The position numbers and the translations under genes were made by a program. This document shows positions 47,101 through 57,936 of a stretch of 64,000 nucleotides of DNA, piece by piece. The notes below the pieces were generated by a model. It searched no databases and was not told where the DNA came from. It was given only the letters and a program-made list of their open reading frames with translations. Position 1 is the stretch's first letter; each line of letters begins with the position of its first letter. Origin of the DNA: Cochliopodium minus (Eukaryota > Discosea > Himatismenida > Cochliopodiidae); contig JAMYWO010000012.1 in NCBI GenBank assembly GCA_024220525.1, positions 202,273-266,272 on the forward strand. Reading direction: 5' to 3'.

Positions 47101-47846
47101 GATTCCCAAAGAACTCAATTTTTCTTTGGGTTTATTGGTTTCATCATCATTTACATTGAATTTTACTTCTCTTGGAGAGGTTGCTTCTTTCCTGGGAGAA
47201 GTGTTCCTTTCTAATGAAGGTGTAATAATATTCTCGTGGAAGCTCATCGAAATATCTCTTCTGCTTCGAGTTTTCCTTTTCCTTATCTTTTTATGTTTTT
47301 TGATTGATTTTGTTTCCTCTCCCTTTTCATCACTGTTTTCTATCTCAACATTTTTGTTTTCATTTTCCTCATCTGATTCTCCTTTCTCTTTATTTTTTTC
47401 ATACTTTTGTTGGAATAGAATTAATGAGAGAGATTCAAAATTTTGAAACCAAATTTATTCAAAAATATCTTACAATTCTCATTAAATCTTGGATTATTGG
47501 ATTAAAATCTTCTTCTTTGGCTGATATAGATTGAGGATCCAAATTAAATTCTATATCAAATTCTTCCAATATATTTTTGATGATTCGATAATTTTTTGTT
47601 ATATCTGATTTATCCAATTCATCCATGTCTATTCTGTTATCATTCCCACATATATCCAAAACTTCATTGATTATAATTGCAAGCTTAATCCCATCTTTCA
47701 ATCTATTGTTTTGGAAGATAATTTTTGAAATATATATTAATTCATGATCCTCATTAATTTATTTACCCTCTTCTGAAATTATATATTGTAATGTTTTGTT
47801 TCTCAAGTAAAGATTTGCACCATTCCAACAATATTTGATTTTCCAT
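44138..47846 (-). CDS. Calponin-homology-like domain plus long coiled coil (about 1167 residues)
   Basis: Four exons fit in frame: 47846-47767, 47702-47474, 47403-44358 and 44286-44138 (1168 codons). The N-terminus, visible only after splicing, reads 'LLEWCKSLLEKQNITIYNF' then 'GLKDGIKLAIIINEVLDI' and ends near 'DLMRIV', a calponin-homology-like fold as in Hook and other microtubule- or actin-linking proteins. A basic linker ('KKHKKIRKRKTRSRR') with 'TSPRKEATSPRE' follows, then two long coiled-coil blocks separated by a Pro/Ser/Arg/Lys-rich stretch (about 45430-45600, 'SPRRHRSPRKKSPRKKK') rich in possible proline-directed phosphorylation sites. The last exon ends in 'LYNVVHDMFTLFKKNFQGF'. A cytoskeletal linker is the likely role; a Hook orthologue is possible but not shown. 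Confidence 0.8.
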
Positions 47847-48086
47847 TTCTTGTTGATGGATGAAATTTATATTTCAAAAGACTTTCAAATATTTTTTTTA
47901 TTTCTCAAATCGTTGGCTTATATTATATTTCCCTTAAAATCTGACAATAAAAAAAGATTATCAAAAAGGTTAGAATCCGTTGTTATAATTCCTCTTTTAT
48001 GCAAATCTCTTTTTCAATTAATGAAGTTTCTCATTTTAAAAAAAAAAAATTGTTTTAGAAAATATTTTCAAAAATAAATATAAATA

Positions 48087-48696
48087 ATGGATGATCAACC
48101 TATCAAAGATGATCCCAAAGGTTTTTATGAGATCCTTGGATTAACAAAAGATTCATCACAATTAGAAATCAGAAAAGCTTATAAAAAGGCTGCGCTTGTA
48201 TGAACTAATATATTATCATCTCTTTTTTGTTTTACTAAAAATTTGAAAAGCTATATCATCCAGATAAAAATGTTGATAATAGAGATGAAGCCACCCAAAA
48301 ATTTAAGGTTAATTCAAATCATTCTATCTTAAAATTAAAAAAAAACATTTTATCATAAAATTTATTTAGCAAATTTCTGAAGCATATTCGATTCTTGGAG
48401 ATGAAGAGAAAAGAGAATTATATGATAGAGGTAATGAGGATGAATCACTTTATTTCCAAGAAGAAGCTAAATGCACTTGCCCTAATTGTGGAAGACCAAG
48501 GGATTTTGATCCTTTTGATTTTGTTGAATTTTTCTTTGGATTAAAAGAGCATATTCAAAATCTTGTTAATAGTGATGAATATGATAGCGATGAATATGAA
48601 GAAGATTATTCTAGTGAAGATTCTCGATATTATAATGGTAAAATGAACTTCAATAATCCCAAAAATACATTATTCTCCATTTTATGGGAATATATG
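48087..48696 (+). CDS. J-domain protein (class III DnaJ)
   Basis: Exons 48087-48197, 48251-48307 and from 48370. The J-domain opens the protein: 'FYEILGLTKDSSQLEIRKAY', 'LYHPDKN' (the HPD motif that stimulates Hsp70 ATPase) and 'AYSILGDEEKRELYDRG'. Then come 'CTCPNCGRP', a single CxxC-like pair, an aromatic/acidic segment ('FDPFDFVEFFFGLKEH') and a very acidic tail. There is no Gly/Phe or four-CxxC zinc domain, so it is a class III J-protein that recruits Hsp70 to a specific partner. The 3' end is uncertain: read straight through it stops at 48696; a possible further intron (48638-48716) would extend it to 48797. It diverges from the calponin-homology/coiled-coil gene with 240 bases between starts. 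Confidence 0.85.
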
Positions 48697-48877
48697 ATTT
48701 TATTTGGCTAATTATAGTCTTTATCAAATCATACCATCCAAATTATAAGAATATGTATAAAGGAGTGTCAATATTTAAAGCAAATAATGATAATTAAAGA
48801 TTTAATGATTTAATAGGCTTCTGATAAAGATAATACTTATTTCTAATTAATTTATAACTTATTTCTCCAAAGAAAAT

Positions 48878-51764
48878 ATGCATAAGCCTGATAAACCCAA
48901 AAAACCTCAATGTATCTTCGTCAATGGGCGAGTGAAAGTGACCTGGATAGAAAACAATACGCGAGCTGATTACTTCAAATTGTATATGAAAACCAACAAA
49001 AAAAGTGAGACAACTTATTTAACCTATTCTAATTTATAATACGCCTATATTCGAAATTATATACAAATTTCAATAAAATTATCCTTTCTATAATTTCTAT
49101 AATTACATATAAACTCAATTTACTTTAATTTTTCAATAATTTGATTTCTTTTCAAAACAGATAGTGTTCCTGTTTGTATAAATGAAAATGAATTGGATTC
49201 TGGAGAAAATTGTTATTATATTCAGGGTTTGAATCCTGGCACCTATTTTTTTTGTGTTGCTGGTGTTAATGATGCAGGGGAGGGAGAACAATCTATGTGG
49301 ACAGATTTAGTTGTTCCATCTCAGCAAAAAGGCAGCAAAGATAAGAAAAAGGTAAAAAAAAGAAAAATATCTAACTTTTATGAATTCAATAAAGAGCAAA
49401 TAGATTTAATTTCTTGTCATTTGCGCATCAATTCAAATATATTCTTGATAAATTTATTCAATTCATTAATCATATCAGAATAGCAGTCCAATCAAAAATT
49501 AATTAAATATATTAGTGATTTATTTAAAATTATTTAAAGATAAAGATGATTTGATTTATTAGAATCAAATTAATACTTGAACAATCTTTCTCAATTTTAA
49601 AAATAAAAGAAAAAGGTCAAAAAAAATAAAACTGTAAATTTCGAGAAAGAATTAAAAACAGCAGTGGAAGAGGAAGATTATGAAAAAGTGTACGAGCTGT
49701 ATCCCTCTATCAATCGATACCCCAGTCTCAACAAGACGTTGGCGAGCCAAGTAGAGTTGATAATGAAGAACAGAAAGAAGGAGAAAGAGATAAGAGATCT
49801 TGTTAATAAATACAAGGAAACTTTGTATTCTTGTATAAAGTCTCAATCTCTCCTTGATTTACGTAAAGTAATCAATGCTATTGAGAACAACAGCAAACTC
49901 GAAAAGTATTTTGTTGATGAGTTGCCAAAGGCGAGGGAGGTTCTTGAGAAGATCGAACTTGAAAATTTGGAGAAGATAAAAGAAAAAGAAATGGAAAAAC
50001 AAAAAGAGGTATTCATAATAAAATTAAATAATATTATCAGCTCTCCGAGTTTTAGTTTGAATTAAAAGTGAATATATATATATGTAAAGATAAATATAAT
50101 AAATTATATTTACCTTTAGATAAAATTTAATAAACAATATATTTTTTTTTCAGAGAGAAGAAAAGGAAAAGTACTTGAAGGAATCTCAACAAAAAAAGCG
50201 AGAAGAGAAAGAAATTAAGAAGAAGAAATACCAGGAGGAACAACAACGATTAGAAAAAGAAAGAAAGTTACAGGAGGAGAAAGAGAGGAGGGAAAAAGAA
50301 AAGACTCTCCGAAAAAATAATCAGAACAAAAATAATTCTTCGAATAATAAAGATAATTTGAATTATAAAGAAAATAATCAACCACAAAAAAATCAATCAA
50401 AAGACAAGAAGAAAGAAAATAGGGAGATTAATAAAGATAATAAAGATAATAAAAATCATAGCAAAACCAAATCAAAAGAGGAAAAGAGAAATGGGATTAA
50501 TCAACAGAATCAAAATAATCAGAAGAATGGGGTTCTTAAGCAAAACGGTGTTCACAACAGCAAAAATAATCATAAACAACCACAACATGATCAACCTCAA
50601 CAACCACATCATGATCAACAACTTAATCCTAATGTGAACAAATCAAATCATCTTCGACCACAAGAAGTTAAGAATAATGGAGATAATTACAATAATAATA
50701 ATGTTAATAATAATATTGCTTACAATAATAATAATAATGTTAATAATAATATTAATTACAATAATAATAATAATGTTAATAATAGTATTAATTACAATAA
50801 TAATAATAATGTTCATCCTAATATTCATGTTGGTCCTAAGATCAATCTTGGAGCCAATTTGGATAACAAAGTAGATTCTCTTTTTGGACAACAAAGGGTT
50901 AATCTCAACAATAATCTCAAGCAGCAAATTAATCCCACCGTGAGTGGAATGCACCAAAACATGAACACCATTGGCTTCATCAATGGATCTTCTCACAATC
51001 ACCACAATCCTCAACTCAACCCCAATTTCAACCTTAACCTCAATAACAACCTCAATAATAACCTCAATAATAACCTCAATAATAACCTCAATAATAACCT
51101 CAATAATAACCTCAACGTAGATCCTAATTTTAACAACATGGAAACGAACTTTAATAACCTAAACATGGATCCCAACTTTAACAACCAAGTTCATAACAAT
51201 ACATTTCACAATCCCAACTCCAATAACCCCAATATTTCTCCCAATAGTTCATCAAGACCTTTTCTCTTCAACCCCTCCCACAACAATGGAATATGGTCCT
51301 TTAACACTGAAATGCATAACCCCAACATTCACAATAATGTTCATGGAAATGTTCACAACAATGTTCATAATAACTTGAACATTCCAAATAATAATACAGG
51401 AAATTCTTTTTTTAATAATCCCAACATCCCTTCCAACACACTTAATCACTCCAAATTAAACTCTTTTCTTTATGAACAACAACCCAACGGATCTTCTGAC
51501 CTTCCTCTTCAATCTCCTTATTTTTACAACAATCCTTTTTCTTTTTCAAGCTTCCCTTCTTCCAACCCTCTTTTCTACAATTCGAATTCTTCTTTTCCTG
51601 TTTCTAACAACACTCAATCCAATTTCTTTCCTCAACAACCAAACAATAACATTGGCCAACAAAGTTTTTTTCAGCCTTCAATACCCACAAACCCCCCTTT
51701 TTATGAAAATAACATTTTCTTCAATCCCAACAAACCTTTCGATAAAAACCCTTCCAATCTTTGA
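48878..51764 (+). CDS. Fibronectin type III protein with charged coiled coil and Asn-rich tail
   Basis: Four exons: 48878-49004, 49161-49351, 49610-50008 and 50154-51764. Joining the first two completes a fibronectin type III domain (residues about 5-95): 'GRVKVTWIENN', 'ADYFKLYMK', 'YYIQGLNPGTYFFCVAGVND', 'GEGEQS'. Next is an alpha-helical segment ('YEKVYELYPSINRYPSL', 'LLDLRKVINAIENNSKLE') and a highly charged Lys/Glu helix (about 50154-50300). The remaining ~430 residues are Asn-rich low complexity with tandem 'NNNLN' and 'NNNNNVNNNIN' repeats and a Pro/Phe/Ser-rich end. There is no signal peptide, so the FN3 domain is probably cytoplasmic, mediating protein contacts. The N-terminal Met at 48878 is the first in the open frame. 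Asn-rich tails of this sort are prone to condensate formation; that is inference. Confidence 0.8.
50690..50815 (+). repeat. Asn-rich 36-bp tandem repeat
   Basis: Three near-identical units encoding 'NNNNNVNNNIN(Y)' inside the FN3 protein's tail; the third has one Ser. Confidence 0.85.
51040..51115 (+). repeat. 12-bp tandem repeat encoding NNLN units
   Basis: About six copies of 'aataacctcaat' in the Asn-rich tail of the FN3 protein. Confidence 0.85.
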
Positions 51765-52059
51765 ATTCATTTGAAACAAATTTATTTTTTGTTTATTTTT
51801 AATTAAAATTATCAAAAAATACTTGAAGCGCAAAATTGAGATTTAAATGTGTATTAGTCCATTATTTAATAATAAAAAATAAATTTTTAGCTGAAAAAGA
51901 TATAGGGAGATCCAAATCGATCAATTTTGTGATTTTAACTATCATAAACTTATTTGATGAATGTTTTTGAACATATAATAATTTGAAATAATGTACGATA
52001 TATATGAACAATAAAAAAGAAATTTCAATGATGGTTTGACATAATTTTTTAAAAAAAAA
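51765..52059. other. Intergenic between FN3 and SelM-like genes
   Basis: About 295 AT-rich bases; nothing recognised apart from A/T runs. Confidence 0.5.
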
Positions 52060-52528
52060 ATGAGCAAAAATATACTTTTGATTTTATCTATATTGATTTC
52101 TGTTTGTTTATGTGCTGAATTTTTATCTTTTCAAACTAATAGCATGAAATTACAACCACCCAAAAAAAAAGATGATAAAATAAAGTATAAAGCCAAGGTA
52201 TAAATCATTTTATCAATAAATAAGATATTTATGAATATATTAGATTGACACATGTTCAGGTTGTGAATTGGACAAATATCCTGTATTAAAAGAATGGATA
52301 CTAGAAGAATCCAAGAATTTGTAAGAATTCTGATTTTAATTTTTGAATACCAATTAAATATAATTGAAATGTAGTCCAGAATTAGCAGTATATTATTCTT
52401 ATGGTGTTCCAAGATTGACCATATTTGATGAAGAAGATAATAAAATTATTGATGAAAAAGAATTAGAGGATATGAAATCAGAAGATTTAGAACAATTATT
52501 GATATCGAATGGATTGAAAAAAAAATAA
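52060..52528 (+). CDS. Sep15/SelM-family thioredoxin-fold protein, Cys form
   Basis: Three exons join in frame: 52060-52197, 52244-52320 and 52375-52528 (123 codons). A signal peptide ('ILLILSILISVCLCAE') directs it to the ER. The mature part matches the Sep15/SelM domain: 'KYKAKIDTCSGCELDKYPVL', a loop, 'FPELAVYYSYGVPRLTIFDE', and an acidic C-terminal helix 'LEDMKSEDLEQLLISNG'. In animals the redox pair is CxxU with selenocysteine encoded by UGA; here it is TGT-TCA-GGT-TGT, i.e. CSGC, so no selenocysteine machinery is required. The likely role is ER thiol-disulfide exchange or glycoprotein quality control. It is short, as SelM is. Confidence 0.85.
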
Positions 52529-52705
52529 AATTTCAAAAATATTTATTTAACTATTAAATCAATTAAAAAACTTTTTCAAACGTACTCAAACAAATTTGTC
52601 GATTTTTTTTATCAAGAGGGGTCCATATTATCTTATTTTTTAGATGAAGGCGAAAAAATAAAAAATAAAATAAAAAATTAGATTGAATTTGTTGAATTTT
52701 ATTTT

Positions 52706-55700
52706 ATGAGCTCAAAAAAATCGAAAAAAGAAGATAAAAAAGATAAAAATTTGAAGAGGACAACTTCTTTGAAGAAAATAGATATTAATAATATCACCGC
52801 AAATAAAGATGAAAACAAAAAGGATAAGAGAATGTTTTTGAAAACAATCAGCAGGATGTCTGGACTGCATTCAATTGAATCTTCTGATAATAATAATAAA
52901 ACAAATAAATTTTTCAGATCGAGTGTACATATCAGGCCTAGTGTTTTACAATCTTCATTGTTAAAAGAAACAATAAATAGAAATTCGAATACGATAGTTA
53001 GTGGCAACAATGGGAATACAACCAGTTCTCTTTTTGATTTATTTGAGAGCCCAAACAAAAATGAACCAAAAAAATCAGATAATTTTGACAATGAGAAATT
53101 TTTGCAATTGGAGAATACAAATTTGAAGAAGGATCTATATCGTTCAGAAATTGAAATGAAGAAATTGATAGAACAAAATCAAAGATTACAAGAAGAATTG
53201 AGTAATGCAAAAAAGGAAATAGAAGGTCATGAATTAAGATTATCCAAAATGTCTCATTATTGTGATAAAGTTAACAAAATGTACTATGATATGAGAGATC
53301 AATATCAAAAAATTTTAAAGAAACATCCTGAAAATGAAAATCACCACCAAAATCTCTCCCCCTTGAATTTAGATAAAATCAAGAAACTTGATTCTCCTAA
53401 CAATTCCCCTATCAATGAAAAGAGACAAAGTCCGAAAAATATAAAGGATAATATCTTAAATCAAGGTAAAATATACTTTCCAAAATTTTTTGTGAAAGAT
53501 AAAATTTCTGATTTTCTTTTAAATTTCCACATCAATATTTTAAAAATTTACCCTCTTTCTATTTGATATAACATCATAGTCAGAAATTCCACCAGTTCTC
53601 CTCTGGCATTAACAAAATCAAAAAATTATGAACCTGTATTTTTGCCGGATATGATAAGTAAGACTGATTTGCAAGTATATCTTCAGAAATTGATCCAAAG
53701 TAAGAAAAAATCTCGAAATTTTCGAAAATTCCAACAAAATAATAATAATTATTAATTTATTTTTAATCTTTTTCCTACATTTCGATTCAACCCTTCATAT
53801 TGAAATATTATATTGAATAATTGTTAATTTTCTTTCTTTTTTTTAGGCAAAGTATTTGGGGTGAAATTGGAAGATTATTATGATCGAGGAGTGACGATAC
53901 CATCATTTGTATCAAGCGCAGTGATGATTTTAAAAACAAATGATTCCATCCACAGCAAAAATGATTTATTCACAAAAAAAGAAATAGATCAAGAAAGGAT
54001 TACAGAATGCAGAAAAAACATTGAATCGGGAAATGCTATCAATAAATCAGAAGATTGCTATGTCATTTCTCATTTGTTAAAAGCCTTTTTTGAGGAGACT
54101 CCCAAACCTTTGATCCTCTTTGAAATTCAGCACGATCTCATTGATGCTGTTGGTAAAATTTTTCTCTTTTTTTTAAAATTATATATATAAATTTATAATA
54201 ATTTTAATTTTTAACTATTTAATCTTTTTTTATTAATATTTAAAAATTTTTGATTCTTTAAAACATTTATTTTAATAAATTTTTTTTAATTAAAAAATGA
54301 ACAAATTTGAATTCTTCAATAGAAATAACAGATACAGAATATAGAGTTCAGTCATTGCAAAACATTGTATTTTCACTTCCATACAATCACAGATGTATTT
54401 TACAGTACATGATTTCTTATTTTAATAGAATCACCAACATTGAAAACAAATCAGAAAAAAGAATGGACATTGATTATCTCTCTAATGTTTGGGGTCCCAT
54501 CTTTCTTCGTTATAACAAACTTTCTCCTCATCCTACCGTTTCTCCCAACAATCATTCAAATAAAGAAGAAAATGAAAGTAAAAGTGAAGATGATCTCTTT
54601 TTTGTTTCTCTTTTTCACAGTAATGATCTTTCTCATAACCTTTCCGATCCTACTTCCTCCTCTTCCTCTCCCACAAATCTTTCAATAAACAATACACTTA
54701 ATAACAATAACACGAATAATACTAATAATAATAACACGAACAATACTAATAATAATACAAGTAATATAAATAATAACACAAATAATAATACAAATAATAC
54801 AAGTAATATAAATAATAATACAAGTAATAATACAAATAATACAAGTAATATAAATAATAACACAAGTAATAATACAAATAATAACATAAGTAATAATACA
54901 AATAATACAAGTAATATAAATAATAATATAAATAATAATACAAGTAATAATACAAATAATACAAGTAATATAAATAATAACACAAGTAATAATACAAATA
55001 ATACAAGTAATATAAATAATAACATAAGTAATAATACAAATAATACAAGTAATATAAATAATAACATAAATAATAATACAAGTAATAATACAAATAAAGT
55101 TGTTAGCAGCAAGGAGGTACAAAACAGTGAGGAAATGAAAATTTGGACTCAAAAAACTTCTAATGTCATCAAAAGACTCATGGCCGAAGCTTTCTCCATT
55201 TTTCCTGTAATTAAATAATTTATTATTTTTTTAATTTTATATATGATTCATATTAATTAAATTAAATAATATGTTATATTTTATTATTTTATATTATATT
55301 ATTCAGATTAAATTTTTTTTTAAAAATTAATTTTAAAATTTTTCTTTTTATTTTAAATATTATTAAAAAAAGACGAAAGACGAAGAGTGTAAGTATAAAA
55401 TGGAAGGAGCAAATACAATTTTGAAATCAGCGACATTACACAAGTTGTTGATAAAAGTGATAGACAATTACAATTATGATTCTTTCTTTTTGGATACTTT
55501 TCTTTTAATGCATCCCTACATCATTTCTCCTCTTCATTTACTTTTAAAATTTATAGAGTTTTACTTGTTTTTCAGATCTGATCCTTCTCCATGGAAACTT
55601 CCTAAACGCATTCATCTTTTGTCTTTGATGGTTTTTTTTTTTTATTTCTTTTATTTTTTTATTTCTTTTATTTTTTTTTTAAATTTTTTTTATTTTTTAT

Positions 55701-57887
55701 TTTTTTTAAATTTTTTTATTTTTTAATTAATTTTATTTTTATTTTTTTCATTTTTAGCAAAAATGGTTGGAGACAAATACTCATTTCATTAAAGACTTTG
55801 AGTTTGTGGAAAACTTAAATGTTTTTGTAGAGAAAAACCTCAAACAGGGAAAAAACAATTTTGGAAATTTTGTTGTTGATTGTAAAAAAAAAAGAATAAC
55901 CTGAACTTATAAATTAAGTTTTCTTTATTAACTTTGTCTTTTATTTATTTTATTTGTTATTAATTATTTATTTTTAATTATTTTTATTTATTTTTATTTA
56001 TTTTTATTTATTTTTATTTATTTTTATTTATTTTTATTTATTTTTATTTATTTTTATTTATTTTTTCTTTAAAATTTTTAAAAGCACAAAAACCATCAAC
56101 ATCTGTATTTTCGAGGAATTCATTGGAAGATACAACAGAATTTACTAAAAATCTCACCAACCTGCCTTCCTACACCAATACTACTAATACCACTAATAAC
56201 ACCACCAATACTAATAACAATATTAATAATAACAATGATGACAGTTATAACAATAGAGATAATAATGATAGGAAAAATGATGAAAAAGAAAGAGAAGTAA
56301 CAGCTATTTTAGATTCTAATAATGAAAAATACATTCCCATAGAGCAAGAAAATCTGTTCATTCTCTTTCACACAAAGTGGATCTCTCTCGTATATTTATT
56401 TAAATTTAATTTTATTTTAATTTTAATTTATTTTATTTTAATTTTATTTTAATTTTATTTTAATTTTATTTTAATTTTATTTTAATTTTATTTTAATTTT
56501 ATTTTAATTTTATTTTAATTTTATTTTAATTTTATTTTAATTTTATTTTAATTTTATTTTAATTTTATTTTAATTTTATTTTAATTTTATTTTAATTTTA
56601 TTTTAATTTTATTTTAATTTATTCAATTTAAAATGCATATTTAAATTTATTCAATTTAAAATGCATATTTAAATTTTATTCTTTTCGTTCATAGGACGAA
56701 CAAGAAAAGGAAAGAAAAGATGGAGAATATTGGGAAAAATTGAAAACAAGTAAATAAACAACAAAAATTGATAAATAAATAAAATATAAAATATAATAAA
56801 ATATAAAATATAATAAAATAAAATAAAATAAATTTAAGATAAATGAACAAAAATTTATTTTTTAAAATTAACAAAAACTTGTTTAAAAAAAGTTGAAACA
56901 CCAGTGTTTAGCCTTAAAACAACAAGCGTTTTTGAATTTGTGAAGCACCTCACTTATCTAGAAAAAGAGGCTCTCAGAAATATCCCCCCCCAAGAGTTTT
57001 TCAATCAATCTTTCATGGACCCTTCAAAGTATACTTTTGTTTCTTTTTATAAATTACAATATTTCTTATTTTTTTTTATTTTGAAATCATTAAAATTTAA
57101 TTAAAATTTCTCATTTTAATTTAAAGATCTCCACATTTTTCATTTTCCACTTTTTTGTACAATCAATGGAGTCAATGGGCTGCCACTGAGATAATGAGCC
57201 ACACAGACGTCCAAGAAAGAGCAGATGCTTTGTGTAAAATTTAAATAATCAAAAAATAATTTAATATAAATTTTTTTTTCAAGCAAAATTGATAGAAATA
57301 GCCTGGGAGTGCAAAAAAGCAAAAAATTTTAACACATCCTACAGTTTATACGCAAGTCTTAACCACAGTTCCATTACTCGTTTGAAACAAACTTGGTATT
57401 ATTATTTTAATTCAACTTTTTAATTTTTAAATCCGAGCTTTCTTGGTACCAAAAAAAAAGGGAAAAACTTCCAAAAAACATCTTAAAAATTTATGGACAA
57501 TTGAACACGTTTTGGGATGTCAGTATGAATCATAAGACCTACCGTACTGAACTCAAAGAAACAAACCCTCCATTAGTTCCTTATTTGGGTAAAATAAATA
57601 CAACTAAACTAAAGTTAAGAACTAAAATTCTTTTAGCTTTATTCAGCAAAGACATTTTCGGAATAGAAGAAAACAATAAAACAAAAATAGATGATAAATT
57701 GATTCATTTTTATAAATTACGTTTGATCTTTTCCAACATAAAGACTTTTCTTCATTATCAAAACTCCAAATGGATTGACAACAATCCTGATCCTGATTTT
57801 TGTTATTATCTCACAAAAATGAAAGTTATTTCAGAAAATGAATCAAATCAGAAATCCAGATCTCTGGAATCAAGACAAATTAAATAA
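52706..57887 (+). CDS. Multidomain RhoGAP-RasGEF fusion protein
   Basis: A multi-exon gene. Order: basic start and a coiled coil (52706-53465), a short linker exon (about 53581-53698), a RhoGAP domain (about 53847-54530: 'FGVKLEDYYDRGVTIPSFV', 'CYVISHLLKAFFEETPKPLILFE', 'MISYFNRI', 'LSNVWGPIFLR'), an Asn/Thr/Ser/Ile repeat linker (54690-55096), a RasGEF_N domain (about 55374-55880: 'TLHKLLIKVIDN', 'DTFLLMHPYI', 'QKWLETNTHFIKDFEF'), another Asn-rich linker, and the catalytic RasGEF/CDC25 domain (about 56900-57890: 'LTYLEKEALRNIPPQEFFNQ', 'QWSQWAATEIM', 'AWECKKAKNFNTSYSLYASL', 'PLVPYLG'). The RhoGAP and RasGEF halves join in phase over the intron at about 55207-55373. The RhoGAP lacks the arginine finger. 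The product should activate a Ras and bind a Rho-type GTPase at the membrane or cortex. Several introns carry long T-rich tandem repeats. Confidence 0.85.
54690..55096 (+). repeat. AAT-rich tandem repeat encoding N/T/S/I linker
   Basis: Interlocking repeats of 'aataatacaagtaatataaat'-type units encode 'NNTSNINNN' linkers between RhoGAP and RasGEF. The reading frame is preserved throughout, so it is translated. Confidence 0.9.
55981..56062. repeat. Tandem 10-bp repeat (tttttattta) in an intron
   Basis: Eight contiguous exact copies in an intron of the RasGEF fusion gene, just upstream of the exon beginning near 56085. Confidence 0.9.
56431..56673. repeat. Tandem 11-bp repeat plus a 28-bp duplication in an intron
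   Basis: About 17 copies of 'ttttattttaa' (to about 56620), followed by two copies of a 28-base unit beginning 'attcaatttaaaatgcat'. All lie within one intron of the RasGEF fusion gene. Confidence 0.9.
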
Positions 57888-57936
57888 AAAAAAAAGTTTT
57901 GTATAACAATGATTTTTTTTTTTTTCAATAAATAAT

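Noticed and set aside
54633-55152. Minus-strand open frames of Leu/Val or Tyr/Cys repeats.
   Set aside because: Antisense shadows of the AAT-rich repeat linker in the RhoGAP-RasGEF gene.
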